From an uncultured Eggerthellaceae bacterium (GTDB lineage: Bacteria; Actinomycetota; Coriobacteriia; Coriobacteriales; Eggerthellaceae), in NCBI GenBank assembly GCA_934630905.1, contig CAKTXN010000119.1, positions 1-5,264 of the forward strand: DNA of 5,264 nt, written 5' to 3'. Below the pieces are notes generated by a model that was not told the origin of the DNA, did no database searches, and worked only from the letters and a program-made list of their open reading frames with translations. How positions within the stretch are numbered: position 1 is the first letter of the stretch; each line of letters opens with the position of its first letter. This document shows positions 1-5,264 of this stretch, piece by piece. The position numbers and the translations under genes are program-made.

Positions 1-1017
1 TGCTTCAATCCGAACCAGGATCACTACGAGTATTTCCTTTCGCACCAGCGCGATATTGTGGCAGAGCTCAATGCTGCACACGCCGCAGGGGCGCAATTCG
101 ACTGCCTTGCCATTACGGGTGGCGAACCGCTGCTGCACAAAGACCAGGTCGTAGCATTCATCAAGCGCGCTCGCGAGTTGTATCCCGAAGCGCATGTGCG
201 TCTTTACACGTGCGGCGACTTGCTTGACGATGCATGTTTAACGCAGCTGGCGGAAGCAGGGCTCAACGAGATTCGTTTCAGCGTAAAACCGGAAGACGTT
301 GCAAATGCGGATGCTTCGGTGTTCAAGCGCATGGCAGCCGCCGTTTCGGCGTTGCCGCACGTCATGATTGAGATGCCGGTGATTCCCGGTACGCAGACGG
401 TAATGCGTGAGCTGCTTTTGCGCCTTGATGCCCTGGGCGTGCGGGGCATTAATCTGCTTGAGTTTTGTTTCCCGCTTTGCAACGCGGAAGAGTTCCGGGT
501 GCGTAACTTCAAGCTGCGTAAGCATCCATTCAACTACCTGTACGATTATTGGTATGGGGGCGGCATTCCCGTTGCGGGCAGCGAGGCCGAGGCGTTAGAA
601 CTCCTTGAATACGCTCACGAACAGCAGCTTCGGATGGGTATACATTACTGCAGCTCAGACAATAAAAACACGGGTCAAATTTATCAGCAAAACAAGGCGT
701 TTTTGGAAGATGCCGCGTTGCAGGCAGCGTATCCGTGGCTTACGTTTGACGAAGGCGACAAGCTTCTGAAGTGCGCGAAGTCGTTTGGCAAAGACGCAAA
801 GTCGGTGCGCACTTGGGCACAAGCGTGCCGCGTGCCATTCGATTGGGATGCAAGCGTGCCAAGCGCTGCGGTGTCTCTTGAATCGTTCGAGCAGGCGCGC
901 AAAGCGTGTCCGCGCGTCCATTTTGCCGAGAGTGCAAATGTGTTCGAGGATCGCGATGGTCAACCTTACTTGCGCGAGCTGGGCGTTCGGGAATTTCCGA
1001 AGAAGAAAAACGCGTAA
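1..1017 (+). CDS. Radical SAM protein, uncharacterised family (5' end outside window)
   Basis: The reading frame is open from base 1 to the TAA at 1015-1017, giving 338 residues; the true start lies to the left. A GTG at base 58 could be called as a start, but open frame with family-like sequence continues upstream, so it is internal. The first residue is a Cys followed by Phe-Asn-Pro. About 40 residues later comes TGGEPLL (bases 115-135), the SAM-binding GGEP motif, which is the spacing expected after the CxxxCxxC cluster. I therefore infer that Cys1 is the third cluster ligand. A TIM-barrel-like pattern follows (RLYTCGD, EIRFSVKPED, MIEMPVIPG, INLLEFCFPLCN, MGIHYCSSDNK). The LLEF...N and HYCSS...K segments recall the uncharacterised COG2108 radical SAM group, from memory only. 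Additional Cys at residues 156, 160, 217, 258, 276 and 303 could include auxiliary-cluster ligands. The substrate is unknown. Radical SAM assignment is secure; subfamily is not. Confidence 0.88.
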   Translation, partial: CFNPNQDHYEYFLSHQRDIVAELNAAHAAGAQFDCLAITGGEPLLHKDQVVAFIKRARELYPEAHVRLYTCGDLLDDACLTQLAEAGLNEIRFSVKPEDVANADASVFKRMAAAVSALPHVMIEMPVIPGTQTVMRELLLRLDALGVRGINLLEFCFPLCNAEEFRVRNFKLRKHPFNYLYDYWYGGGIPVAGSEAEALELLEYAHEQQLRMGIHYCSSDNKNTGQIYQQNKAFLEDAALQAAYPWLTFDEGDKLLKCAKSFGKDAKSVRTWAQACRVPFDWDASVPSAAVSLESFEQARKACPRVHFAESANVFEDRDGQPYLRELGVREFPKKKNA

Positions 1018-1176
1018 TTCGGCGGTCTGACGGCGCGTTATTGCCGCTTTGCGCGCGCATGCGGTTGTTTGCCGACCAGGCACGCGGCGGCGGTAAGTTA
1101 TTTCGCCTGCGCATGCCCGTGCGGTGCTGGACTCGATTCTTGCGCGTTGGCCACTCGGCATGTAGCAGCGCCCAAT

Positions 1177-1214
1177 TGCGAAAACCCTCTGTATTCGCAG
1201 CGGCTCTGCGCTGC
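1177..1214 (+). other. Two overlapping, mutually exclusive small hairpins
   Basis: TGCGAA (1177-1182) is the exact complement of TTCGCA (1194-1199) across an 11-base loop. GCAGCG (1197-1202) is the exact complement of CGCTGC (1209-1214) across a 6-base loop. Bases 1197-1199 are needed by both stems, so the two cannot form together in full. There is no T-tract after either, so neither looks like an intrinsic terminator. Such short stems occur by chance in GC-rich DNA; a function is not shown. Confidence 0.3.
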
Positions 1215-1236
1215 CTTAAGCTGCGTCCCTTCCAAA

Positions 1237-1266
1237 GCGTGCTATTATATTCGCTACGCAATTTTT
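1237..1266 (+). terminator. Candidate intrinsic terminator after the radical SAM gene
   Basis: GCGTGC (1237-1242) can pair with GC-ACGC (1253-1259) with base 1255 bulged, around a 10-base AT-rich loop. It is followed by AA and five T residues (1262-1266). This has the shape of a Rho-independent terminator, but the stem is only six base pairs with a bulge and lies about 220 bases after the radical SAM stop codon. It overlaps the extended -10 candidate at 1240-1248, and only one of the two may be real. Confidence 0.3.
1240..1248 (+). promoter_or_regulatory. Candidate extended -10 promoter for uppP
   Basis: TGC followed by TATTAT matches the extended -10 pattern TGnTATAAT with one mismatch. I see no good -35 hexamer at the usual distance, which is tolerated by extended -10 promoters. 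Transcription would start near base 1255 and give a leader of about 130 bases before the uppP start at 1384. The same bases form the loop of a terminator-like hairpin, so the two readings compete. Confidence 0.4.
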
Positions 1267-1310
1267 CGGCATTGTTGTTTATAGTTGCTGCATCTTTTGT
1301 TGCCTGCTTA

Positions 1311-1332
1311 GTGTGGAAAAACATTTCCGCAC
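1311..1332 (+). promoter_or_regulatory. Strong 9-bp hairpin / dyad in the uppP leader
   Basis: GTGTGGAAA (1311-1319) and TTTCCGCAC (1324-1332) pair over nine positions around an AACA loop, with eight Watson-Crick pairs and one G-U. No T-tract follows, so it is not a standard terminator. As RNA it would be a stable stem-loop ending 51 bases before the uppP start; as DNA it is a 22-base near-perfect dyad that could bind a dimeric regulator. Its right arm overlaps a second inverted repeat (CACGT 1330-1334 with ACGTG 1338-1342) and can alternatively pair CCGCA (1327-1331) with TGCGG (1347-1351). The dyad is directly visible; regulation is inference. Confidence 0.5.
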
Positions 1333-1367
1333 GTCAAACGTGATGTTGCGGCAATATGCACAATTTT

Positions 1368-1374
1368 GGAAGGA
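1368..1374 (+). promoter_or_regulatory. Ribosome binding site of uppP
   Basis: GGAAGGA lies nine bases before the ATG at 1384. It decides the start: an in-frame TTG at 1366 would place this purine-rich site inside the coding region and has no site of its own. The ATG start also gives the N-terminal length expected before the family motif EGITE. Confidence 0.8.
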
Positions 1375-1383
1375 ATCGTTTTT

Positions 1384-2430
1384 ATGATCATCGAAGCCTT
1401 AAAAGCTTTCCTATTCGGTGTGGTCGAGGGCATCACCGAATGGCTGCCCGTGTCATCAACGGGCCACATGATGCTGCTGGAAGAGTTCGTGAAACTCGAT
1501 GTTTCCGAGTCTTTCTACAGCACGTTTTTGGTTGTAATCCAGCTGGGTGCCATTCTTGCCGTTGTCCTGCTGTTCTTCAACAAGCTGAACCCCTTCGCGC
1601 GTACAAAGACCGCCACGCAGAAGAAAGAGACGTGGGGCATTTGGGCGAAGGTTGTTGTGGGCTCTATACCGCCCGCTGTTATTGGTTTCGCGCTTGATGA
1701 TTGGATGGAAGAAAACATCATGAATGGACCGCACGGCTACCTGGTTGTTGTTGCCGCGCTTATTATTTACGGTGTGATTTTCATCTTGATCGAGCGCCGC
1801 AATCGTCGTCTTATCGCGCAGGCCAACAGCGCTGCCATTGCGGACTCTTCCGTTGCTGGCGCGTCGGGAGCTTATGTTGCGCGCCATGCCAAGCATGCCG
1901 CAGGTCAGAGCGGCAACGGGGAAGGCTCGCGTGCAACGAACGCCGCGAACGATGAACCCCAAGGCGAAAGCACGTTCAAGACCGAAACGGACGAGACTGA
2001 TGCGTCGAGCGTTATTGCCAAGGTGAACAGCTTCAGCGAGCTTTCTTACGGCAAGGCGTTTCTTATCGGCATCTTCGAGTCTCTGGCCATTATCCCGGGT
2101 ACATCCCGTTCTGGTTCCACCATTATCGGCTCCATGCTTTTGGGCACAAGCCGCACCATTGCAACGGAGTTCGCATTCTTCCTGGCCATTCCGATTATGC
2201 TGGGGTGGAGCTTGATCAAGTTCATCAAGCACGGCTTTGCCTATACGGGCATGGAATGGATGATTTTCGGCATTGCGATTGTCACATCGTTTGTGGTATC
2301 GGTCATTTCCATCAAGTTCCTGATTGGCTATGTGAAGAAAAACGACTTCACGGCATTTGGCGTATACCGCATTATTCTGGGTGTTATCGTTTTGGGTTAC
2401 TTTGGTTTGCGCGCATTGGGCGTGTTTTAA
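1384..2430 (+). CDS. uppP: Undecaprenyl-diphosphate phosphatase UppP/BacA, with a large loop insertion
   Basis: This integral membrane enzyme of 348 residues removes one phosphate from undecaprenyl diphosphate. It regenerates the C55 carrier lipid for peptidoglycan and other envelope polymers, and the family confers bacitracin tolerance when abundant. Family motifs are intact: EGITEWLPVSSTGH at residues 15-28 (acidic E15 and E19, S25, H28) and PGTSRSGST at 238-246 (R242). Hydrophobic segments lie at about 46-66, 88-104, 118-136, 258-280, 292-316 and 326-346, with re-entrant segments at the two motifs. Usual family length is about 265-290 residues. The excess is a hydrophilic, Ala/Ser/Gly/Asn-rich then acidic stretch at about 143-215, between an IERRNRR membrane boundary and the second motif. 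The ATG is chosen for its GGAAGGA site. The helicase gene begins 15 bases after the stop, suggesting one transcript. Function is secure because the catalytic residues are present. Confidence 0.96.
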   Translation: MIIEALKAFLFGVVEGITEWLPVSSTGHMMLLEEFVKLDVSESFYSTFLVVIQLGAILAVVLLFFNKLNPFARTKTATQKKETWGIWAKVVVGSIPPAVIGFALDDWMEENIMNGPHGYLVVVAALIIYGVIFILIERRNRRLIAQANSAAIADSSVAGASGAYVARHAKHAAGQSGNGEGSRATNAANDEPQGESTFKTETDETDASSVIAKVNSFSELSYGKAFLIGIFESLAIIPGTSRSGSTIIGSMLLGTSRTIATEFAFFLAIPIMLGWSLIKFIKHGFAYTGMEWMIFGIAIVTSFVVSVISIKFLIGYVKKNDFTAFGVYRIILGVIVLGYFGLRALGVF

Positions 2431-2434
2431 TTAC

Positions 2435-2440
2435 GAGGTG
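2435..2440 (+). promoter_or_regulatory. Ribosome binding site of the helicase gene
   Basis: GAGGTG sits five bases before the GTG at 2446 and supports that GTG as the start. The resulting protein begins with MLDLDTLNGPQREAV, which places the Q motif right at the N-terminus, as in PcrA and UvrD. The site lies wholly within the 15-base gap after uppP, consistent with an operon. Confidence 0.8.
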
Positions 2441-2445
2441 TCACT

Positions 2446-4854
2446 GTGCTTGATTTAGATACGCTTAATGGTCCGCAGCGCGAAGCCGTGCTTGCCACGC
2501 AAGGTCCGCTTTTGGTTTTGGCGGGAGCTGGATCAGGTAAAACGCGCGTGCTTACGTACCGTATTGCCCACATGATCGAAGACTGCGGCGTGAATCCATG
2601 GGAGATACTTGCCATCACGTTTACGAACAAGGCGGCTGCGGAAATGCGCGAGCGCTTGGGACAGCTTATCGGTTCTTCGGCGCGCGGTATGTGGGTTTCC
2701 ACGTTTCACAGCATGTGCGTGCGTATCCTTCGAGCCAACGCACAGGTCATCGGCTTCACGCAAAACTTCACCATTTACGATGATAGCGATTCGAAGTCCC
2801 TGGTCAAAGACATCATGTACAACCTGGAAATCGATCCGAAGCGTTATCCGGTGAACACGATTCGCGGCAAGATCTCCCAGGCGAAAAATGAACTCATCAA
2901 CCCGCTTGACTATCAAGAACAGGCCGCCGACCCTATTACGAAAGTCACGGCGCGCGTGTATCTTCAGTTGCAGGAGCGCTTGAAGCAGGCGAATGCGTTT
3001 GACTTCGATGACTTGCTGTTTTATACGTATCTGCTGTTCAAGCACCACGAAGATGTGCTGAGCGCATATCAAGACCGCTTCCATTACCTGCTTATCGACG
3101 AATACCAAGACACGAACAAGGCGCAGTATGAAATCACGCGTTTCTTGGCGCGTCGCGATAAGAATATCATGGTGGTGGGCGATGATGACCAGTCCATTTA
3201 TTCGTGGCGCGGCGCGGATATTCGCAACATCCTTGAGTTCGAAAACGATTATCCCGACTGCAAAGTAGTGAAACTCGAAGAAAATTACCGCAGCGTGGGC
3301 AATATCTTGGAAGCTGCGAACTCTGTTATTGCGCACAACAAGAAGCGCAAGGAAAAGCGCCTGTTCACGTCGCAGGATAAGGGTGACAAGATTCAGGTTT
3401 ACATGGCGTCGGACGGTCGCGATGAAGGCGTGTGGATTGCCAGCCAGATTGAAAAGCAGGTACGCGCAGGTGCGAGCTACGATGACGTTGCCATTCTGTA
3501 CCGCACGAACGCCCAATCGCGTTCTTTGGAAGATATGCTGCTGCGCGCGGGCATTCCGTACCGCATTGTGGGCGGCGTAAAGTTCTTTGAGCGTGCCGAA
3601 ATCAAGGATCTTATGGCGTACCTCACGCTTATCGTAAATCCGGCGGATGACATGTCGGCGCAGCGCGTTATCAACGTTCCGCGTCGCGGTATTGGCAAAA
3701 CAACCGTTGACCATATCTCCGAACTTGCTTTTGACCAGCAAGTATCGTTTATGGATGCCGCAGCGCTTGCCGTGGCGGATTCAGTGTTTCGCACCAGCGT
3801 GCGCTCAGCGTTGGGAAGCTTCGTGTCGCTGATTGCCGAAGCAAGCACGTACGAAGGCGATTTGCGCAAGATTATCGAGATGGTGATTGACCGCACGGGC
3901 TTGGTCACGGCGCTTGAGGTGGAAAACACCACGGAATCGCGCGCCCGCATTGAGAACATCAAAGAATTCCTGACGGTAGTGGATGAATTCGTGGCAACGC
4001 ACGATGAAGATGATGCGCTGTTCGAGGCCCCTTCTGCCGAAGACCTTTCCGCCGACGATGCAGATGCGCTTCTTGCCGCTGACCAGGTAGAAGGCGGGCT
4101 TTTCGATACTTCTTCGTTTGAGGAGGGAGCGCAGCCCGCGCGTACGTTGCGCGGCGATTCCATGGCAGACTTCCTTGAATGGGTGCGTTTGCGTACCGAT
4201 TTGGATGCGCAGACCGAAGACGGCGCAACCGTAACGCTTATGACGGTCCATGCTGCCAAGGGCTTGGAGTTCGATACCGTGTTCGTAGCGGGCATGGAAG
4301 AGACCATTTTCCCACACATGAATTCATCATCCGATCCGGCGGGTATTGAAGAAGAGCGCCGCTTGGCATACGTTGCCATTACGCGTGCGCGTAAAAAACT
4401 GTTCCTGACCTGCGCTGCTTCGCGACAGCTTTTCGGTAACACGCAAAGCAATCCTGTTTCGCGCTTCATTGGCGAGATTCCGCAAGAGCTGCGCAAGACT
4501 TCCGGTTTGGGTTCCTCGGGCTTTTCAGGTACGGGATACGAAAAACGAGGAAGCCGCCGCGGTATTTCCGGCTCCGGCTCTGAAGCAGGCGCGGGCCGCG
4601 TGTTCGGCACATCCAGTGCTTCGGGTTCGCGTAGGACGTCTTCTATGGCGCCGCGTGCGACGTCTGCCACGTCGTTTAAGAAAGATGCGGCGAAAATGAC
4701 GTTTGCGGTGGGCGATGTTGTTGATCATAAGACGTTTGGACGCGGCAAAGTAACGAAAATCGATGGCGATATGCTGCATATTTACTTCGCCAAGCTGCGT
4801 GAAACGAAGAAATTGCTGAAAGATTACGCGCCCATCGTGAAAATCGGCAGCTAA
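2446..4854 (+). CDS. pcrA: ATP-dependent DNA helicase PcrA/UvrD (SF1A)
   Basis: A 3'-5' single-stranded-DNA translocase and helicase of 802 residues, acting in nucleotide excision and mismatch-type repair, replication-conflict resolution and removal of stalled complexes. Motifs in order: Q motif LNGPQREAV (7-15), Walker A AGAGSGKT (26-33), Ia ITFTNKAAAEM (57-67), Ib STFHSMCVRIL (85-95), Walker B IDEYQDTN (217-224), III GDDDQSIYSWRG (245-256), IV LEENYRS (277-283; R282), V TLMTVHAAKGLEF (597-609) and VI YVAITRARK (642-650; R647 as arginine finger). After domain 2A comes a Gly/Ser/Arg-rich linker (about 684-750), then a Tudor-like C-terminal domain (751-800, VGDVVDHKTFGRGKVTKI...APIVKI), as in the RNA-polymerase-binding tail of Bacillus PcrA. 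It is longer than the usual 720-770 residues because of an acidic insertion at about 519-570 and the long linker. The PcrA-like tail favours pcrA over uvrD as a name. All catalytic residues are intact. Confidence 0.96.
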   Translation: MLDLDTLNGPQREAVLATQGPLLVLAGAGSGKTRVLTYRIAHMIEDCGVNPWEILAITFTNKAAAEMRERLGQLIGSSARGMWVSTFHSMCVRILRANAQVIGFTQNFTIYDDSDSKSLVKDIMYNLEIDPKRYPVNTIRGKISQAKNELINPLDYQEQAADPITKVTARVYLQLQERLKQANAFDFDDLLFYTYLLFKHHEDVLSAYQDRFHYLLIDEYQDTNKAQYEITRFLARRDKNIMVVGDDDQSIYSWRGADIRNILEFENDYPDCKVVKLEENYRSVGNILEAANSVIAHNKKRKEKRLFTSQDKGDKIQVYMASDGRDEGVWIASQIEKQVRAGASYDDVAILYRTNAQSRSLEDMLLRAGIPYRIVGGVKFFERAEIKDLMAYLTLIVNPADDMSAQRVINVPRRGIGKTTVDHISELAFDQQVSFMDAAALAVADSVFRTSVRSALGSFVSLIAEASTYEGDLRKIIEMVIDRTGLVTALEVENTTESRARIENIKEFLTVVDEFVATHDEDDALFEAPSAEDLSADDADALLAADQVEGGLFDTSSFEEGAQPARTLRGDSMADFLEWVRLRTDLDAQTEDGATVTLMTVHAAKGLEFDTVFVAGMEETIFPHMNSSSDPAGIEEERRLAYVAITRARKKLFLTCAASRQLFGNTQSNPVSRFIGEIPQELRKTSGLGSSGFSGTGYEKRGSRRGISGSGSEAGAGRVFGTSSASGSRRTSSMAPRATSATSFKKDAAKMTFAVGDVVDHKTFGRGKVTKIDGDMLHIYFAKLRETKKLLKDYAPIVKIGS

Positions 4855-4866
4855 ATTAGCTGTTTT
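4848..4866 (+). terminator. Weak terminator-like hairpin at the helicase stop codon
   Basis: CAGCTAA (4848-4854) and TTAGCTG (4856-4862) form a perfect inverted repeat around one central base; in RNA about five pairs (CAGCT/AGCTG) around a five-base loop are realistic. Four T residues follow (4863-4866). The stem includes the helicase stop codon. It is short and AT-containing, so at best it gives partial termination before the next gene. Confidence 0.3.
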
Positions 4867-4915
4867 GCGAATGGATGCTGCGAAGTGAGCAGACGGAATC
4901 AATCAGGTAAGCGAT

Positions 4916-4922
4916 AAGGCGG
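4916..4922 (+). promoter_or_regulatory. Ribosome binding site of the P-loop gene
   Basis: AAGGCGG lies six bases before the ATG at 4929. An in-frame TAA at 4908-4910 rules out any earlier start, so this ATG is the first possible one and is well supported. Confidence 0.65.
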
Positions 4923-4928
4923 AAAACG

Positions 4929-5264
4929 ATGCTCTTCATTCTTACGGGCGTGATGCAAACAGGCAAGACGCGCTGGCTTGAGCGCCTTATCGAAGGCGTC
5001 CGCTCATGCGATTTGCCTGTTTACGGTGTTGTTGCGCCTGGTCGGTGGATTGACCATGGAGCAGATGCGCCTGCGGGACAGCGTTTCGAGAAGTTGGGGA
5101 TAGATAACGTTTTGCTTCCTCAAAATGAGCGGATTGCGTTCGCGCGGCGGCCTGATTTGGTTGGGCAGGATTGCGAAGGGAGCGATGCAGACAGCGGGTC
5201 GAAGGACGCATTGACGCGTTGCTCGCAATCATCGCAAGCTAAGCTTGGCTGGGCGATAGATGAC
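4929..5264 (+). CDS. P-loop nucleotide-binding protein, THEP1-like NTPase (3' end outside window)
   Basis: The frame is open from ATG 4929 to the window edge, 112 codons with no stop. The protein opens with the beta strand and Walker A motif MLFILTGVMQTGKTRWLERL, with G7, G12, K13 and T14 as the GxxxxGKT residues. VYGVVAPGRW (about 31-40) and RFEKLGIDNVLLPQNERIAFARR (about 52-74) follow, then a low-complexity Ser/Asp-rich stretch and KLGWAIDD at the edge. This order resembles the THEP1/NTPase_1 family of nucleoside triphosphatases, where a conserved Arg/Gly segment and a late Gly-Trp segment follow the P-loop; the match is from memory. Walker B is not in the visible part. It starts 74 bases after the helicase stop with its own ribosome binding site; I see no clear promoter between them. 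Cellular role and substrate are unknown. Nucleotide binding is well supported, the family only moderately. Confidence 0.75.
   Translation, partial: MLFILTGVMQTGKTRWLERLIEGVRSCDLPVYGVVAPGRWIDHGADAPAGQRFEKLGIDNVLLPQNERIAFARRPDLVGQDCEGSDADSGSKDALTRCSQSSQAKLGWAIDD

Larger units (their letters stand above)
1018..1383. other. Non-coding gap with several inverted repeats (uppP upstream region)
   Basis: These 366 bases hold no credible gene. The open frames here, on both strands, start without a Shine-Dalgarno site, overlap the flanking genes and give Cys/Arg-rich protein unlike any family I recognise. The left part (1018-1230) is GC-rich and contains small inverted repeats. The right part (about 1240-1310) is T-rich and contains a promoter or terminator candidate, followed by a strong hairpin. 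I see no tRNA, rRNA, SRP RNA or tmRNA signature and no named riboswitch core. An unrecognised small RNA cannot be excluded. Confidence 0.7.

Noticed and set aside
58..60. GTG at 58 as the true start of the radical SAM gene
   Set aside because: The frame is open upstream to base 1 and reads CFNPNQDHYEYF, consistent with the end of the iron-sulfur cluster motif, and there is no ribosome binding site before 58.
740..1324. Minus-strand open frame of 194 codons spanning the radical SAM 3' end and the gap
   Set aside because: Half of it is antisense to the radical SAM gene, the product is Arg-rich without motifs, and the gap shows no coding pattern of its own.
906..1343. Plus-strand open frames in the gap (906-1343 and 1069-1284), as possible small or decayed genes
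   Set aside because: They lack Shine-Dalgarno sites, one begins inside the radical SAM gene, and the Cys/Arg-rich translations look like out-of-frame sequence. The hydrophobic end of the first is caused by the T-rich leader.
1366..1368. TTG at 1366 as the uppP start
   Set aside because: It would put the GGAAGGA ribosome binding site inside the gene; ATG at 1384 has correct spacing and the usual N-terminus.
1456..2232. Minus-strand open frame of 258 codons over uppP
   Set aside because: It is antisense to a well-supported gene and its Arg/Asn/Gly-rich product resembles no protein family.
2533..3741. Long minus-strand open frame (402 codons) opposite the helicase gene
   Set aside because: It lies entirely over a gene with complete helicase motifs, its product shows no family features, and it is explained by codon bias of the plus strand.
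3477..4670. Second long minus-strand open frame (397 codons), Ser/Arg/Ala-rich
   Set aside because: It is antisense to the helicase 3' half, has low-complexity composition typical of a shadow frame, and lacks a ribosome binding site I could support.
1..5264. CRISPR array, insertion sequence, prophage, tRNA or rRNA genes
   Set aside because: I saw no regularly spaced repeats, transposase or integrase motifs, terminal inverted repeats, or structural RNA signatures; the genes are chromosomal housekeeping types.

Overview
This is a plus-strand segment of an ordinary bacterial chromosome with four protein-coding genes, the outer two cut by the window edges. Codon use is moderately GC-rich. The genes have GTG or ATG starts with clear Shine-Dalgarno sites. 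The undecaprenyl-diphosphate phosphatase (uppP) and UvrD/PcrA helicase genes carry lineage-specific hydrophilic insertions. Together this suggests a Gram-positive actinobacterium-type anaerobe, most plausibly Coriobacteriia/Eggerthellaceae (Slackia- or Cryptobacterium-like). That placement rests on recalled family resemblance, not a database search, so it is tentative.

Layout: (1) Bases 1-1017 hold the C-terminal part of a radical SAM protein of uncharacterised type; its probable last [4Fe-4S] cysteine is the first codon of the window. (2) Bases 1018-1383 are non-coding. They hold several inverted repeats, an extended -10 promoter candidate that doubles as the loop of a terminator-like hairpin, and a strong 9-bp hairpin/dyad about 50 bases before the next start. 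(3) Bases 1384-2430 encode UppP/BacA, with both catalytic motifs intact and a roughly 70-residue hydrophilic insertion in one loop. (4) Bases 2446-4854 encode a PcrA/UvrD-type SF1A helicase with all motifs, an acidic insertion, a Gly/Ser/Arg-rich linker and a C-terminal Tudor-like RNA-polymerase-binding domain. (5) Bases 4929-5264 are the start of a P-loop nucleotide-binding protein that runs off the right edge.

uppP and the helicase gene are 15 bases apart and are probably co-transcribed. They serve different housekeeping tasks: recycling of the C55 lipid carrier for the cell wall, and DNA repair, replication or transcription-linked unwinding. The P-loop gene follows the helicase gene after 74 bases and may be part of the same transcript, with at most a weak terminator between them. 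The radical SAM gene lies upstream of the non-coding gap and is probably a separate unit.

I did not find convincing evidence of a wholly new system. The points most worth checking are the UppP insertion, the structured uppP leader, and the two edge genes of unknown role.
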